Position numbers and translations under genes: made by a program. The notes under the pieces are model-generated. The model searched no databases. It saw only the letters and a list, made by a program, of their open reading frames with translations, and was not told the origin of the DNA. Source: Halomonas litopenaei (GTDB taxonomy: Bacteria > Pseudomonadota > Gammaproteobacteria > Pseudomonadales > Halomonadaceae). Taken from it: a DNA stretch of 64,000 bases. The DNA is taken from positions 372,001 to 436,000 of the forward strand of contig NZ_JAEKJT010000005.1 in assembly GCF_017303055.1 (NCBI RefSeq), read 5' to 3'. Position 1 is the stretch's first letter. Every line of letters begins with the position of its first letter. This document shows, in pieces, positions 35,976 through 44,858 of the stretch.

Positions 35976-36926
35976 TCATGATTGATCATCGTGGGCGAGT
36001 GAGCACCGGAACGTGTAGAGACGTGACGGACTATGTGTCAGGCCTGCTATAGGCTTATCTAGTGAAATATCTGGTGCCGAATGTCGGCGACTAATGATTA
36101 GTTTTGCTCTATACGTTTCAGAGAAGGCAGCTCCTCTCAGGACTTTATGCTCCCCCTCTTCAGGGCCCATTGGATTATTTTTAGGTGATCTTTTGTAATA
36201 GTTTTCATCGTACCAGTCCATCACCCACTCGAATCCATTTAATCCCATCTGGTAGAGACCGATTGAGTTGGATGGATAAAGGCCGATGGTATGCGGCCCC
36301 ATCCTCCCCGACGGAGTGCTGGCCTTTATCTCGTCGCGAGTCGGATAGTTAACACCTGGGTTCATATGCTTTCCATCGAAGGTGCCATATAGCTGAAACT
36401 GCCCACGTGAACGTGCGGCGTATTCCCACTGCGCCTCGGTAGGAAGTGAAAAGGGAAGCCTTGTCTGTTCGCCGAGCCATTCGCAGTAGTCTCTTGCCTG
36501 GTACCAGTCCACACCGGCAGGAACATCGGGCGCCCGATATTCGACGTTTCTTCCTTCGACGTTGATCTTTGGCAGCCCTGTCGCCTCTGTATAGATATCG
36601 TAGTCGGCGTAGGACACCTGGACTGCAGAGATGGAGTAACTGTCTAGCGTCACTTCGTGTACTGGCTCATCGTCAGTGTCCGCTGTGTAATACAGGCCTT
36701 CGGCCTTGGGGTCAATCGGCCCAAAATCTCCCATCTGGAAGTTGCCGCCTTCAACAAAGATCATGTTGTCCATGGTGTTCTGGATGAGCGCCGTAACGGC
36801 CTCTTGGTTAACCGGTGAGCCGGCGTCCCTGTAGCCTCCGGCTTCTTCCTTTGAAGCACTTCCGTCACACCCGGTCATCATGACGCAAGCAATAATGGGT
36901 ATGCTGAGTCGATAAAACCTTTCCAT
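35976..36926 (-). CDS. SUMF1/formylglycine-generating-enzyme-fold lipoprotein, possible immunity protein
   Basis: A 316-residue lipoprotein: signal MERFYRLSIPIIACVMMTGC with the lipid-accepting Cys at residue 20, then a SUMF1-type domain (FVEGGNFQMGDFGPID, DEPVHEVTLDSYSISAVQVSYADY, RLPFSLPTEAQWEYAARSRG, GLNGFEWVMDWYDENYY, VLRGAAFSE). True formylglycine-generating enzymes need a Cys pair near the C-terminus. Only one Cys (FRCSLAH) is seen there, so enzymatic activity is doubtful. It is convergent with the cargo gene, 131 bp apart, and similarly AT-rich. Lipid anchoring and location suggest a periplasmic immunity partner; this is inference. Confidence 0.78.
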   Translation of the reverse strand: MERFYRLSIPIIACVMMTGCDGSASKEEAGGYRDAGSPVNQEAVTALIQNTMDNMIFVEGGNFQMGDFGPIDPKAEGLYYTADTDDEPVHEVTLDSYSISAVQVSYADYDIYTEATGLPKINVEGRNVEYRAPDVPAGVDWYQARDYCEWLGEQTRLPFSLPTEAQWEYAARSRGQFQLYGTFDGKHMNPGVNYPTRDEIKASTPSGRMGPHTIGLYPSNSIGLYQMGLNGFEWVMDWYDENYYKRSPKNNPMGPEEGEHKVLRGAAFSETYRAKLIISRRHSAPDISLDKPIAGLTHSPSRLYTFRCSLAHDDQS

Positions 36927-37402
36927 GGTTTGGCTCCATTACGATACTTGTGCGACAAGGGTGTGCGCAAAGCAAGCTTACCATTCGACCGGACAGTGCC
37001 TTGTGAGTGATTTCCCACAAATTATTCTGATCTGTGGGTTCCCCTATCTCCTAGGGGGGCGTCATGGCTGTCCAGGTAGGGATAAGTGGGGACTAAGCGT
37101 CGACACGTATCGGTGGCCTGAAGGAGTTTTAACTCAACGACGGGGCTTGGGAGTTCGGAGGATGATAGTGATGAAGCGGGCCCTTCCCCTGTGTGACTCT
37201 CCACCATAAGGAAACACTGCATAAATGCCTGCGCCTCCGATTCGCTGCGTTACGCGCTGCTCGAACTCCTCACCGATACCGCATAGGCTCCGGGTGCTGC
37301 GCTGCGGGCGTCTGGCTCCGCTCGGCTGATGACGTCAGCGCTTCCATCGGGAAAGCGGCGGCAAGTACCTGCCACACCGCTTACGTTATCGAGGTTGATG
37401 CA
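36927..37402. other. Non-coding gap, possible decayed repeat
   Basis: I see no gene in these 476 bp. The left part carries the SUMF1 gene's promoter side. The right part, from about 37200, is GC-rich and reads like the end of a dispersed or insertion-derived repeat (a short ORF there, MTLHHKETLHKCLRLRFAAL, lacks a ribosome site). No terminal inverted repeats or transposase were found. Confidence 0.4.
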
Positions 37403-38035
37403 TCATGCCGGTTTTTTTCGCGCCAACGTCGTTCTGAAATGCTCCCGTAAGGCGCCACTGTCTCCCAATGCCGGCTCTTGCTGCACCTCATCCATGAGCG
37501 GTCGGTTGGCGTACAGAATCCAGGTGTCCAGCGCTGGTCCCAGAGGGCGCAACAGTCGCAGTTGATCTGGGTAGAGGGCCAGGGCCTGTTCGGCGACGAT
37601 GGCGGCGTCGGCTTGGCCGTCGAGCAGGCCTTCCAGGGCGGCGACGATGGTGGGGGCGTCGCGTTGCTTCAGCCCCGTTAGGTCGGTGTAGTGACGGGTC
37701 GCCGGTTGACGCAGGACGCTTGTGGGGCTGGCGACGTCCTTGCGCGCGACCAGTGCCAAGGGCCGGCTTGGGGCAATGAAGCTATCCACGGGAAAGGCGC
37801 GGTGCATGAAGCGTCCGACGCAGTCGGCGTGACTGAAATGGGCGCTGACCTGCAACACATAGTCGTGATGCCCGTCCACCAGGTCCTGAAAGGCCTGGGG
37901 GAAGTCGTTTACCAGCTGGACGGTCGGCGAGAGTGGGCTGTCTTTACCCCCAAGATCCTGACGCCGGAGCTCAAGATAGCGGGCCAGGACCAAGGCGTGG
38001 TTGCTGTCTTCAGGGCCGAGGGTGGCGAAGTTCAT
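37403..38035 (-). CDS. Prephenate-dehydratase-like / periplasmic-binding-fold protein
   Basis: A 210-residue soluble protein whose N-terminus FATLGPEDSNHALVLARYLEL resembles the LGPEGT-x-H/S start of prephenate dehydratase and of the prephenate decarboxylase BacA. It then has the two-lobe pattern of that fold (QLVNDFPQAFQDLVDGHHDYVL and GQADAAIVAEQALALYP). The key Thr-Arg-Phe catalytic motif of dehydratases is not evident, so the activity may differ. There is no signal peptide. It is divergent from the condensin-like operon with a 143-bp shared promoter gap. Its role is unknown. Confidence 0.6.
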   Translation of the reverse strand: MNFATLGPEDSNHALVLARYLELRRQDLGGKDSPLSPTVQLVNDFPQAFQDLVDGHHDYVLQVSAHFSHADCVGRFMHRAFPVDSFIAPSRPLALVARKDVASPTSVLRQPATRHYTDLTGLKQRDAPTIVAALEGLLDGQADAAIVAEQALALYPDQLRLLRPLGPALDTWILYANRPLMDEVQQEPALGDSGALREHFRTTLARKKPA

Positions 38036-38178
38036 GGGGGCTCCGGTAGTGGGCAGACGATAGTGGGGGTACTTCTTTTAGGCGAAAGCTTGCTCCGGGG
38101 CAACTCTGGTCGAACTGTCAGGGCGGGCGGTCTCTGGCAGAATACTCCCCCTGACGGACAAGCGAACAAGGAAACTCC

Positions 38179-41100
38179 ATGGCTCACCTGCTGCGCATCG
38201 TGATGATCCACGGCCACCTGGAAGGGGTGGTCGAACTGGATGTCGATGGTCACACCAATATCTGTGGCACCAATGCCTCGGGCAAGACCACGCTCCAGCG
38301 TCTGGTGCCGGTGTTCTACGGTGAGCTGCCCAATAAGGTGGTACCCAAGACCCGCAAGAAGTTCGACGCCTTCTATCTACCCCACGGCAACAGCTACCTG
38401 ATCTACGAGTATCGTCGCGAGGCCGGCAATGTCTGTCAGGCGGTGCTGACCCGCAAGTCCGATGGCGGCATCGAGTACCGCTTTATCGGCGCGCCGTATC
38501 AGCCCGGTCATTATCTGGTGGAAGCCAACGGTGGCGTGACAGCACTCGGCTACAGCGATTGGGCCAGCCAGTTGAGGCGAGACAACGTGCCGATGTCCGC
38601 CAAGTTGACGGCCACCTCGGATTACCGCGCCGTCATCCAGAACGACTTCACCCATCAGCAGGGCAACCGCAAGGACAGTCTGCGACTGCGCCAGATGGCC
38701 GCCCAGTTCAGCCTGGTCAAGCCTGAGCGTCGTATCCGCCATATGGAGAAGTTGATCAGTGCGGTGCACGCCAAAGAGGGCAAGATGGACACCCTCAAGA
38801 CCATGCTGGCGGCGATTTTCGAGGAGGACGGCGTCGAACTGCCGGTGACGCGCATCCGCAGCACCAAGGCGCGGGAGTGGATCGCTCAGATGCGTCAGTC
38901 CAAACGCCTGGAGCCGCTGGAGCGGGCGTTGGCAAAGCTGGATGAGCTGGACCATGAGGTAGCCGAGCGCGAGACCATCTTGTGGCAGTTGAAGCCCCAG
39001 CTCGAGGCTGACCGCCACCGCGCCGAGCGCACCTTGGCCGACACCGAGGCGGAGATCGCTCGCCGCAAGCAGGAGTTTCAGGAGCGTGAAGCGGAATATG
39101 GCCACCTGCGCGACGCCTTGAATGACCGCCTTAGCGAGATGACCAGCGAGCTCGAGCAGACTCAGCGGGAGCTGTCGGATCTGCAGGATACCTTCGAGGC
39201 CTTCGAAGAAGCCGACATGCCGGCGCTTGAGCGAGACGTCCAGTCGCTGCCCCAGTGGCGCGACCAGAGTCAGCAATTGCGCGAGCACCTGGCGGTGATG
39301 CAGTCCGCCTTTCAGGAGCACCAGTCACGGCTTGAGGGCCGGCTGCGCGAGCTCGCCGATGAGCTGGCCCGCCAGCAGGAGGAGGCCCAGGCCCGCATCG
39401 ACGAGTTGGGCGAGACCAGGGAAGAGCTGCGCAATCAGCAGTGGCAGCAGCAAAGCGAGCTGGAGCAACGCTACCAGTCCCAGCGCCAGGAGCTCGATGA
39501 CAGCTACCGTGAACGCCTCGACGCAGGGCTTCAGCGGGTAGCCGAACTGAAGGCGCAGCTGTCGGCCAGTGCCGCCACAGCAGAAGAGATGCAGGAAGCG
39601 GAGCTCGCCCAGGCGCGCCTCGACCAGGCCCAGAGCGATCGTGACGCCAGCGGGGAAACCCTGAGTGCCCTGCGCGAAGAGTACGACACGCTCAAGCGCA
39701 GTCGAGACCAGGCGGAGCAGGAGCTCAACGACGCCCGTCACCAGCTGGCCAAGGCCGAGGCACACTGCCACGCGCTGCACCAGCAGCGTGATCCCGCGCA
39801 AGGCACGCTGCGCCACTTCCTGCGCTATCACCGACCGGGCTGGGAACAACGTCTGGGCAAGGTGATCGCGCCTGAGCTGCTGGAGCGTCGCGACCTGTCA
39901 CCCAAGGTCGGTGAACACGACCACGATGAGCTGTTCGGCGTCGGGCTCGACCTGGCCGCGGTGGACGTGCCGGAGTACGCCCAGGATGAGGCGAGCCTGG
40001 TCGTCGCCATCGAGCAGGCCGAGGCCGCGCAGGTGCGCGCCGAGAACGCCGAACAGGCCGCCGAGCGTCAGATGAAGGCCTGCAACGAGCGGGTACAGTC
40101 TGCCGAGGATGCCGTGCGGCGAGCGCGTATGGAGGTCAAGCGCGCCGAGTCGGAGGTGGACTACGCTCGGGATGCGCGCAGCCAACTGCAGGAGCGCCAT
40201 GCGCGCCAGCAGAAGACCCGGCGTCAGGCGCTGGAGGAGTCACTGGCCGCTCAGCAGGCGAGTCATGATGACCTCAAGCAGGAAAAAGGTGATGCCCTCG
40301 ACACTCTGGCCAAGACCCATCAGGCGCAGCTACTGGAGGTGAAGGCCGATGCCCAGAGCCGCCTGGATGGCATCGACGACCAGATCCGCCAGCACAAGCA
40401 GTACCTGAGCGACCAGAAGCAGGAGCACCAGCGCCAGCGCCAGGAGCTCGAGGCCGCCTTCGATCGTGAGCTGCAGGAGCAGGGCGTGGACCTGGACTCA
40501 CTCAGGGATACCAAGGCGCGGCTTGCCGCCTTGGATCAGCGCATCCGCGACACCGCCGGCCGTCAGGAGCAGCTGGAGGACTATCGCCGCTTCATGCGCC
40601 TGGACTGGGGTCAGCGCAAGCCGCAGCTGGTGGAGAAGGAAACCCGTCTGATACGTGACAAGGAGACCGCCGAGCGCGAGCGCGAGCAGCGCAAGGCCGA
40701 GTTCCAGTCTGCCCGCAGCGCCCACCAGCAGGCGCTGGCGGAGTTGTCCACCCGGCGCAGCACCGAGAGCGGCATCATCGACGCCCTCAAGCCGCTGCTG
40801 GTGCAGGTCGAGCAGCTGCCGCTGGACCCAGCTCCGGCGCCCCAGAGTCAGGCACCCGGGGATGTGCACGAGCGTATCGAGCGAGCCCACCGAGCGCTAA
40901 GCGAGCGTGCCACCGAAATGGATGCCCTGCGCAAGGGGTGCGAGCAGGTCGAGGGGGAGCTGATCAAGGGCGCCAGCGCTGGCTTTATCGATACCTTGAG
41001 CGCCGAGCGCGACAAGCTCCGCGATGAGCTCCAGGGTAGCGCCGACGTCGGTCCTCGGCAGCTGTTGCCGCTGCTGCGCGGGATGCTTACCCTGCTCGAA

Positions 41101-41865
41101 GACCAGCAACAGCAGCTGGTGCAGCAGGGACGCAACCTGGGGGCGGACCTCGACAAGTTCTTCACCGTCTTTCGCGACCTCAACCGACGCATCAGCGCAC
41201 AGAGCCGGAGGCTATCCGAGGAGGTGGCCGACGACCTGCGCTTGGAAGGCATCACCAAGGCCGAGGTCAAGATCCAGTCCACCATCGACGAGCTGGGTTT
41301 CTGGGAGCCGCTCAAGCGCTTCGCCCAGGACTATCGTGACTGGCAGGACGCCGGTGGCCTGCCCGGAGACGACTACCTCAATGCCCTGGCCGATGTGGTC
41401 GACCTGCTGCGCAGCGACCAGCAGTACAGCTTCGAGAGTCTGCTGCGCCTGGAGCTGCACCTTAATGAAGGCGGCACCGACCTGGTGATCAAGAACGACC
41501 GCCAGTTGCTCGAGTCGTCGAGCCACGGCATGGCCTACCTGATCCTGTGCAAGTTCCTGCTGGCCTTCACCCGCCTGCTGCGCGGCCAGGCCGAGATCAG
41601 CGTGCACTGGCCCATCGACGAGATCGGCACCCTGGCCTATCACAACGTCGAAAAACTGTTCGAGGCCTGTGACAGCAATCACATTCACATCGTCGGCGCC
41701 TTCCCCAACCCGGAGTCCGATGTGCTGCTGCTGTTCCACAACCGCTACCTGATCGACCGTGACGCCAGTGATCCTCGCCGCCGTCGACTCAAGCGCATCG
41801 AACCCCGGCTCAGCAAGCTGGCCCAGCGACTCAAGCAGCGCAGTGAAGAGGAGCTCACCCTATGA
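38179..41865 (+). CDS. SMC-like ATPase of a condensin-type complex
   Basis: A 1228-residue split-ATPase coiled-coil protein. Walker A GTNASGKT is at 30-37 in an ABC head that also shows FDAFYLPHGNSYLIYEY and VIQNDFTHQQGNR. Two long coiled coils run from about 235 to 1060, broken by a hinge-like globular part near 540-620 (FLRYHRPGWEQRLGKVIAPELL). The C-terminal head has LESSSHGMAYLILCKFLL and Walker B HWPIDEIGTL (Asp1147, Glu1148). The P-loop reads NASGKT rather than the NGSGKS usual in SMC, and likeness is to DUF3584/JetC-type proteins more than to MukB or MksB. AAGGA lies 7 nt before the ATG. The stop overlaps the next start (ATGA). Confidence 0.85.
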   Translation: MAHLLRIVMIHGHLEGVVELDVDGHTNICGTNASGKTTLQRLVPVFYGELPNKVVPKTRKKFDAFYLPHGNSYLIYEYRREAGNVCQAVLTRKSDGGIEYRFIGAPYQPGHYLVEANGGVTALGYSDWASQLRRDNVPMSAKLTATSDYRAVIQNDFTHQQGNRKDSLRLRQMAAQFSLVKPERRIRHMEKLISAVHAKEGKMDTLKTMLAAIFEEDGVELPVTRIRSTKAREWIAQMRQSKRLEPLERALAKLDELDHEVAERETILWQLKPQLEADRHRAERTLADTEAEIARRKQEFQEREAEYGHLRDALNDRLSEMTSELEQTQRELSDLQDTFEAFEEADMPALERDVQSLPQWRDQSQQLREHLAVMQSAFQEHQSRLEGRLRELADELARQQEEAQARIDELGETREELRNQQWQQQSELEQRYQSQRQELDDSYRERLDAGLQRVAELKAQLSASAATAEEMQEAELAQARLDQAQSDRDASGETLSALREEYDTLKRSRDQAEQELNDARHQLAKAEAHCHALHQQRDPAQGTLRHFLRYHRPGWEQRLGKVIAPELLERRDLSPKVGEHDHDELFGVGLDLAAVDVPEYAQDEASLVVAIEQAEAAQVRAENAEQAAERQMKACNERVQSAEDAVRRARMEVKRAESEVDYARDARSQLQERHARQQKTRRQALEESLAAQQASHDDLKQEKGDALDTLAKTHQAQLLEVKADAQSRLDGIDDQIRQHKQYLSDQKQEHQRQRQELEAAFDRELQEQGVDLDSLRDTKARLAALDQRIRDTAGRQEQLEDYRRFMRLDWGQRKPQLVEKETRLIRDKETAEREREQRKAEFQSARSAHQQALAELSTRRSTESGIIDALKPLLVQVEQLPLDPAPAPQSQAPGDVHERIERAHRALSERATEMDALRKGCEQVEGELIKGASAGFIDTLSAERDKLRDELQGSADVGPRQLLPLLRGMLTLLEDQQQQLVQQGRNLGADLDKFFTVFRDLNRRISAQSRRLSEEVADDLRLEGITKAEVKIQSTIDELGFWEPLKRFAQDYRDWQDAGGLPGDDYLNALADVVDLLRSDQQYSFESLLRLELHLNEGGTDLVIKNDRQLLESSSHGMAYLILCKFLLAFTRLLRGQAEISVHWPIDEIGTLAYHNVEKLFEACDSNHIHIVGAFPNPESDVLLLFHNRYLIDRDASDPRRRRLKRIEPRLSKLAQRLKQRSEEELTL

Positions 41866-42488
41866 TCGAACACGGCCCCCTGCTGGAGCGCCTTTTGGCC
41901 GGCGAGTTCATCTGCGCGATCAGCGACGAGAGCGCCTTTCGCAAACTTGAAGACGGCGACGTTCGCGAGCAGATCGACACCTACCTGCGTCCGCTCAACC
42001 GCCGTCTGGCCAGCAACGAGGACCGCAGCGTCCACTTCCTGGCCTGGCGGCAGCTAAACGAAGACGCCCGCGAGCAGCTGTCGCGCCAGCTGGGCGATAC
42101 CGTCAACAGCCTGCTGCCGCTGCTGGAGTGGCTGCAACTGGTACAGGAAGCGCTGGGCCAGGATGCCCTGGCGGCGCCTGGCGATGTGCTCAAGCCGGCG
42201 GAGTTCAGCGCTCGCTGCGAGGACAACCAGAGCCTGCGCGAACGCCTGGAGCGCCTTGCCACCGATCCTTTTTTCGGTTCCCAGAGCGAGCAGCTCGACG
42301 CCCAGATGAAGCAGGTGTTCAAGCGACTCAAGGAACACGGCTACTTGCTGCAGCCCCACGCCGATCGTCAGGTCTATCTGGTCACCGGCAAGATCGATTA
42401 TCTGGTCGAGCTGGTACGCTTCATTCGCGACGAAGAAAGCCTGCCGGTGGATGATGAGGCACCGGCCCGTCAGGAGTCCCTGCTATGA
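41862..42488 (+). CDS. Small (KITE/JetB/MksE-like) condensin subunit
   Basis: A 208-residue acidic, winged-helix-like protein between the SMC ATPase and the kleisin-like protein, coupled to both by ATGA overlaps. Residues such as LLERLLAGEFICAISDESAFRKLED and KRLKEHGYLLQPHADRQVYLVTGKIDYLVELVRF match the size and helix-wing layout of MksE/JetB subunits, which dimerise and bind the kleisin. Assignment rests on position, length and layout; individual motifs are weak in this family. Confidence 0.7.
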   Translation: MIEHGPLLERLLAGEFICAISDESAFRKLEDGDVREQIDTYLRPLNRRLASNEDRSVHFLAWRQLNEDAREQLSRQLGDTVNSLLPLLEWLQLVQEALGQDALAAPGDVLKPAEFSARCEDNQSLRERLERLATDPFFGSQSEQLDAQMKQVFKRLKEHGYLLQPHADRQVYLVTGKIDYLVELVRFIRDEESLPVDDEAPARQESLL

Positions 42489-43738
42489 GCGAGGAACACA
42501 CGCTCGAAAGCCGGTTGATGGCCACCGGCACCGAGCGTCTCTCCTTGCTGGGACGCTACGCCGACGTCCTGATGCAGGGCTACTCCCGTGACGAGGTGCC
42601 GCTGGAGCCGCTGACTGACGGCGCCCTGCGCAAGCTGCTGGCGGCGCGCATCCTGTGGCGCCCAGACGAACACGGAGCGGTCAAGCTGACCCCCAAGGTG
42701 CGCGAGCTGATCGCCGAGATGCTGGCCGATGAGACCCGCCGCCACGTTAACGCCGACGTCGGTGAGACCCTTGAGCAGATCCGCAACCTGGTGCAGAGCT
42801 ATCGTGAAGCGGTCAATCGCGGTGAGCACTACCAGCAGGGGCCCCTGATGCTGCGCTTGCGCCAGGAGGTGGACGACCTCAACGGCCGCTTCGCCGACGC
42901 CATCGATAGTCTGTGGCAGCGCCTCAACAGCGACTTTGGCTTTGTCAGCCGCCTTAACGACAAGATCCGCGAGAACGACCGTGCCCAGAAGCAGATCGTG
43001 CGTCTGCTCGACGGCATGGCGTTGATCGACTTCGAAGAGCTGATCGAACTGGTGGGCAGTGATGGGTCGTTGCGCAAGCTGCTGATCAGCCAGCTGCAAC
43101 AGCAGCTGAGCCTGCATTACACCAACCTGCGTGAGGTGCAGGGGCGGCTGATCGAGCTGATGGCGCGCTTTCGCCAGCAGCAGCAGCAGAGCCGACTGGT
43201 GGCCGGTATGGCCGCCTTCCTGCGCGAGCATCCGGGGTTTATTCCCGGCAACTACACCCGCAGAAGCGAGGTGCCAGAGCTGTTCAATCGGGCAAGCCCC
43301 TTGCAGGCAGCGGGTTCGGTGGCCCTGGACCACCATCACGACAGCGACACGATCGCCAGCCTGCTGCACGCCTTGCCGGTTGCGGTTCACCGCCCCGAGA
43401 TCGTCGAGGCCGCCGGCCCCGCCCAGGTGGAAGAACCAAGCCTGGTAGAGGCCCGCCAGCAGGCGCTGAAGCAGGATGTAGAGCGCTTCTACCTGGACGT
43501 GGTGGACCGCGGTGCCGCGCCAGACGGGAGGCCAGGAGATGTCAGTGCCCTTGAGTACCTGGCCGATAGCGAGCTCGAATGGGATCAGGAAATCTGGCTG
43601 TTTCAGGTCATCGCCGAGTACCAGGGGCTGCCGCGGGAAGAGCAGCGCGCGTTTCGGCTGATCCCCGAGGAAAGCCCGGCAGGTCCCTTCAATGACGTCC
43701 AGCTGATTCACGACGTCAGCCTGGTGCTGGCGGTGTAG
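42485..43738 (+). CDS. Kleisin-like (JetA/MksF-type) condensin subunit
   Basis: A 417-residue, mostly helical protein with an N-terminal winged-helix-like region (LLGRYADVLMQGYSRDEVPLEPL...LRKLLAARILWR), a long helical middle (RNLVQSYREAVNRGEHYQQGPLML to IRENDRAQKQIVRLLDG) and a C-terminal small domain (EWDQEIWLFQVIAEYQGLPREEQRAF). That is the architecture of MukF/MksF/JetA kleisins, which bridge the two ATPase heads. It is last in the trio. Gene order here is SMC - small - kleisin, the reverse of the usual kleisin - small - SMC. No JetD/MksG toprim nuclease follows. Confidence 0.7.
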   Translation: MSEEHTLESRLMATGTERLSLLGRYADVLMQGYSRDEVPLEPLTDGALRKLLAARILWRPDEHGAVKLTPKVRELIAEMLADETRRHVNADVGETLEQIRNLVQSYREAVNRGEHYQQGPLMLRLRQEVDDLNGRFADAIDSLWQRLNSDFGFVSRLNDKIRENDRAQKQIVRLLDGMALIDFEELIELVGSDGSLRKLLISQLQQQLSLHYTNLREVQGRLIELMARFRQQQQQSRLVAGMAAFLREHPGFIPGNYTRRSEVPELFNRASPLQAAGSVALDHHHDSDTIASLLHALPVAVHRPEIVEAAGPAQVEEPSLVEARQQALKQDVERFYLDVVDRGAAPDGRPGDVSALEYLADSELEWDQEIWLFQVIAEYQGLPREEQRAFRLIPEESPAGPFNDVQLIHDVSLVLAV

Positions 43739-43801
43739 CGGGCGATGGCGTCGGCGAGACGCGAGCTCAATGCGGGTGGCAGGGGAGCACGCAGGCGGGT
43801 T

Positions 43802-43846
43802 TTGACGCTTCCCTGTTTGTCGCCTAGATTGACATATATCTATGTC
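43802..43846 (+). promoter_or_regulatory. Promoter and operator of the toxin-antitoxin pair
   Basis: TTGACG (43802-43807), 17 bp, TAGATT (43825-43830) make a good sigma-70 promoter. A perfect inverted repeat, GACATA-TATC-TATGTC (43831-43846), covers the start of transcription, just before the antitoxin gene. This is the expected layout for autorepression by the antitoxin-toxin complex. Confidence 0.7.
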
Positions 43847-43862
43847 GTAATGGGTGCCAGGT

Positions 43863-44222
43863 ATGTCCTTTGAGATTCGTGAAGCGGTGAATGCCGAGGG
43901 CTATATCAGCGCCGATGCCTTGCCCAAGGCGCTTCATATAACGAAAAGCGAATTTGCTCGCGCCATCGGGCTCAGCCAGAGCGCCATCGTTCGCAAGGAG
44001 CGGCTGCAAGCCGTCTCGACGCAGCAGCGGTTGCGCCAGGCCTATGAAATACTCAAACGCATCGAGCCCTGGACTGGCTCGATCAGCGCAGCCTGGTCGT
44101 GGTTTCGCAGCTACCCGATTGCGGCCCTGGGCGATATGACGGCGGAAGAACTGGTCAGGCGAGGTCGAGCCGATGATGTACGCGCGTATCTGTCGCATAT
44201 CGCCGAGGGGGGCTATGCGTGA
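43863..44222 (+). CDS. Xre/MbcA-ParS-type antitoxin
   Basis: A 119-residue antitoxin of RES/Xre modules. Its N-terminal helix-turn-helix is around LPKALHITKSEFARAIGLSQSAIVRKERL, and the C-terminal toxin-binding helical domain (DUF2384-type) shows AWSWFRSYPIAALGDMTAEELVRRG. It neutralises the downstream toxin and represses the shared promoter. The ATG at 43863 was chosen; a GTG at 43854 in the same frame is possible. An ATGA overlap with the toxin gene couples the two. Confidence 0.88.
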   Translation: MSFEIREAVNAEGYISADALPKALHITKSEFARAIGLSQSAIVRKERLQAVSTQQRLRQAYEILKRIEPWTGSISAAWSWFRSYPIAALGDMTAEELVRRGRADDVRAYLSHIAEGGYA

Positions 44223-44743
44223 GCCTGCGGAGTCACGGCTTTCACTTCAACGGGCTGGTGTATCGAGGGCACAACCCTCTTTGGCAGCACGCACCTGAAT
44301 CCGGAGATGGGGCGGCGCTGAATGGCGGGCGCTGGAACCGTGTTGGCCAACCCGCACTCTACACCTCAGCGCGGTTCGAGACCGCCTGGCTGGAAGCGCA
44401 ACAGGGAATGCCCTTCAAGACACAGCCGCTGACGCTGTGCACCTATGAGGTCGACTGTGGTCCGCTGCTTGACCTGTGTGATCGGGATGTCTGTGCCCTC
44501 GTCCATCCCGACGCGGACAGCTGGATGCATGAGGCCTGGCTGGCGAAGAGGCTCGCACGGCAAAGCGTGCTCGCCTGGGAGATTGCCGACGAGCTGATTC
44601 GGCAAGGCATTGTCGGCATACGAGTACCGTCGCAGGCGACGGGGGCCGGTGCCCGTGACGTCAACCTGGTGTTCTGGAAATGGTCTCGCTCTCGTCCGAC
44701 CAAGGTCAGGGTGATCGATGATGAGGGGCGGCTGAGCCGCTGA
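44219..44743 (+). CDS. RES-domain toxin
   Basis: A 174-residue RES-family toxin; characterised members degrade NAD+ and stop growth. The named R-E-S residues can be placed: Arg in LVYRGHNP with the GGRWNRVGQPALYTS core, Glu in ETAWLEAQQ, and Ser in the C-terminal GIRVPSQATGAGARDVNLVFWKW. It is complete and coupled to its antitoxin, so it is presumably active but held in check. It lies 0.5 kb from the condensin-like operon but has its own promoter. Confidence 0.88.
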   Translation: MSLRSHGFHFNGLVYRGHNPLWQHAPESGDGAALNGGRWNRVGQPALYTSARFETAWLEAQQGMPFKTQPLTLCTYEVDCGPLLDLCDRDVCALVHPDADSWMHEAWLAKRLARQSVLAWEIADELIRQGIVGIRVPSQATGAGARDVNLVFWKWSRSRPTKVRVIDDEGRLSR

Positions 44744-44858
44744 AGTAGCGCATCGTCAGCGCCACAGTTCGAGATGTCCAGCGCAGCCAGTTATCCCGTG
44801 TTGCCCCTCAACGTTTTCCTTTCTCCTGCCCACTCTCCCTTTCCCTTACCGCTTTTCG

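Noticed and set aside
37193..37450. 85-residue ORF
   Set aside because: No ribosome site; it lies in what looks like a decayed dispersed repeat with no identifiable transposase.
38179..43738. Complete four-gene Wadjet (JetABCD) system
   Set aside because: No toprim/JetD nuclease gene follows or precedes; the next genes are a RES/Xre pair and the gene before is a binding-fold protein.
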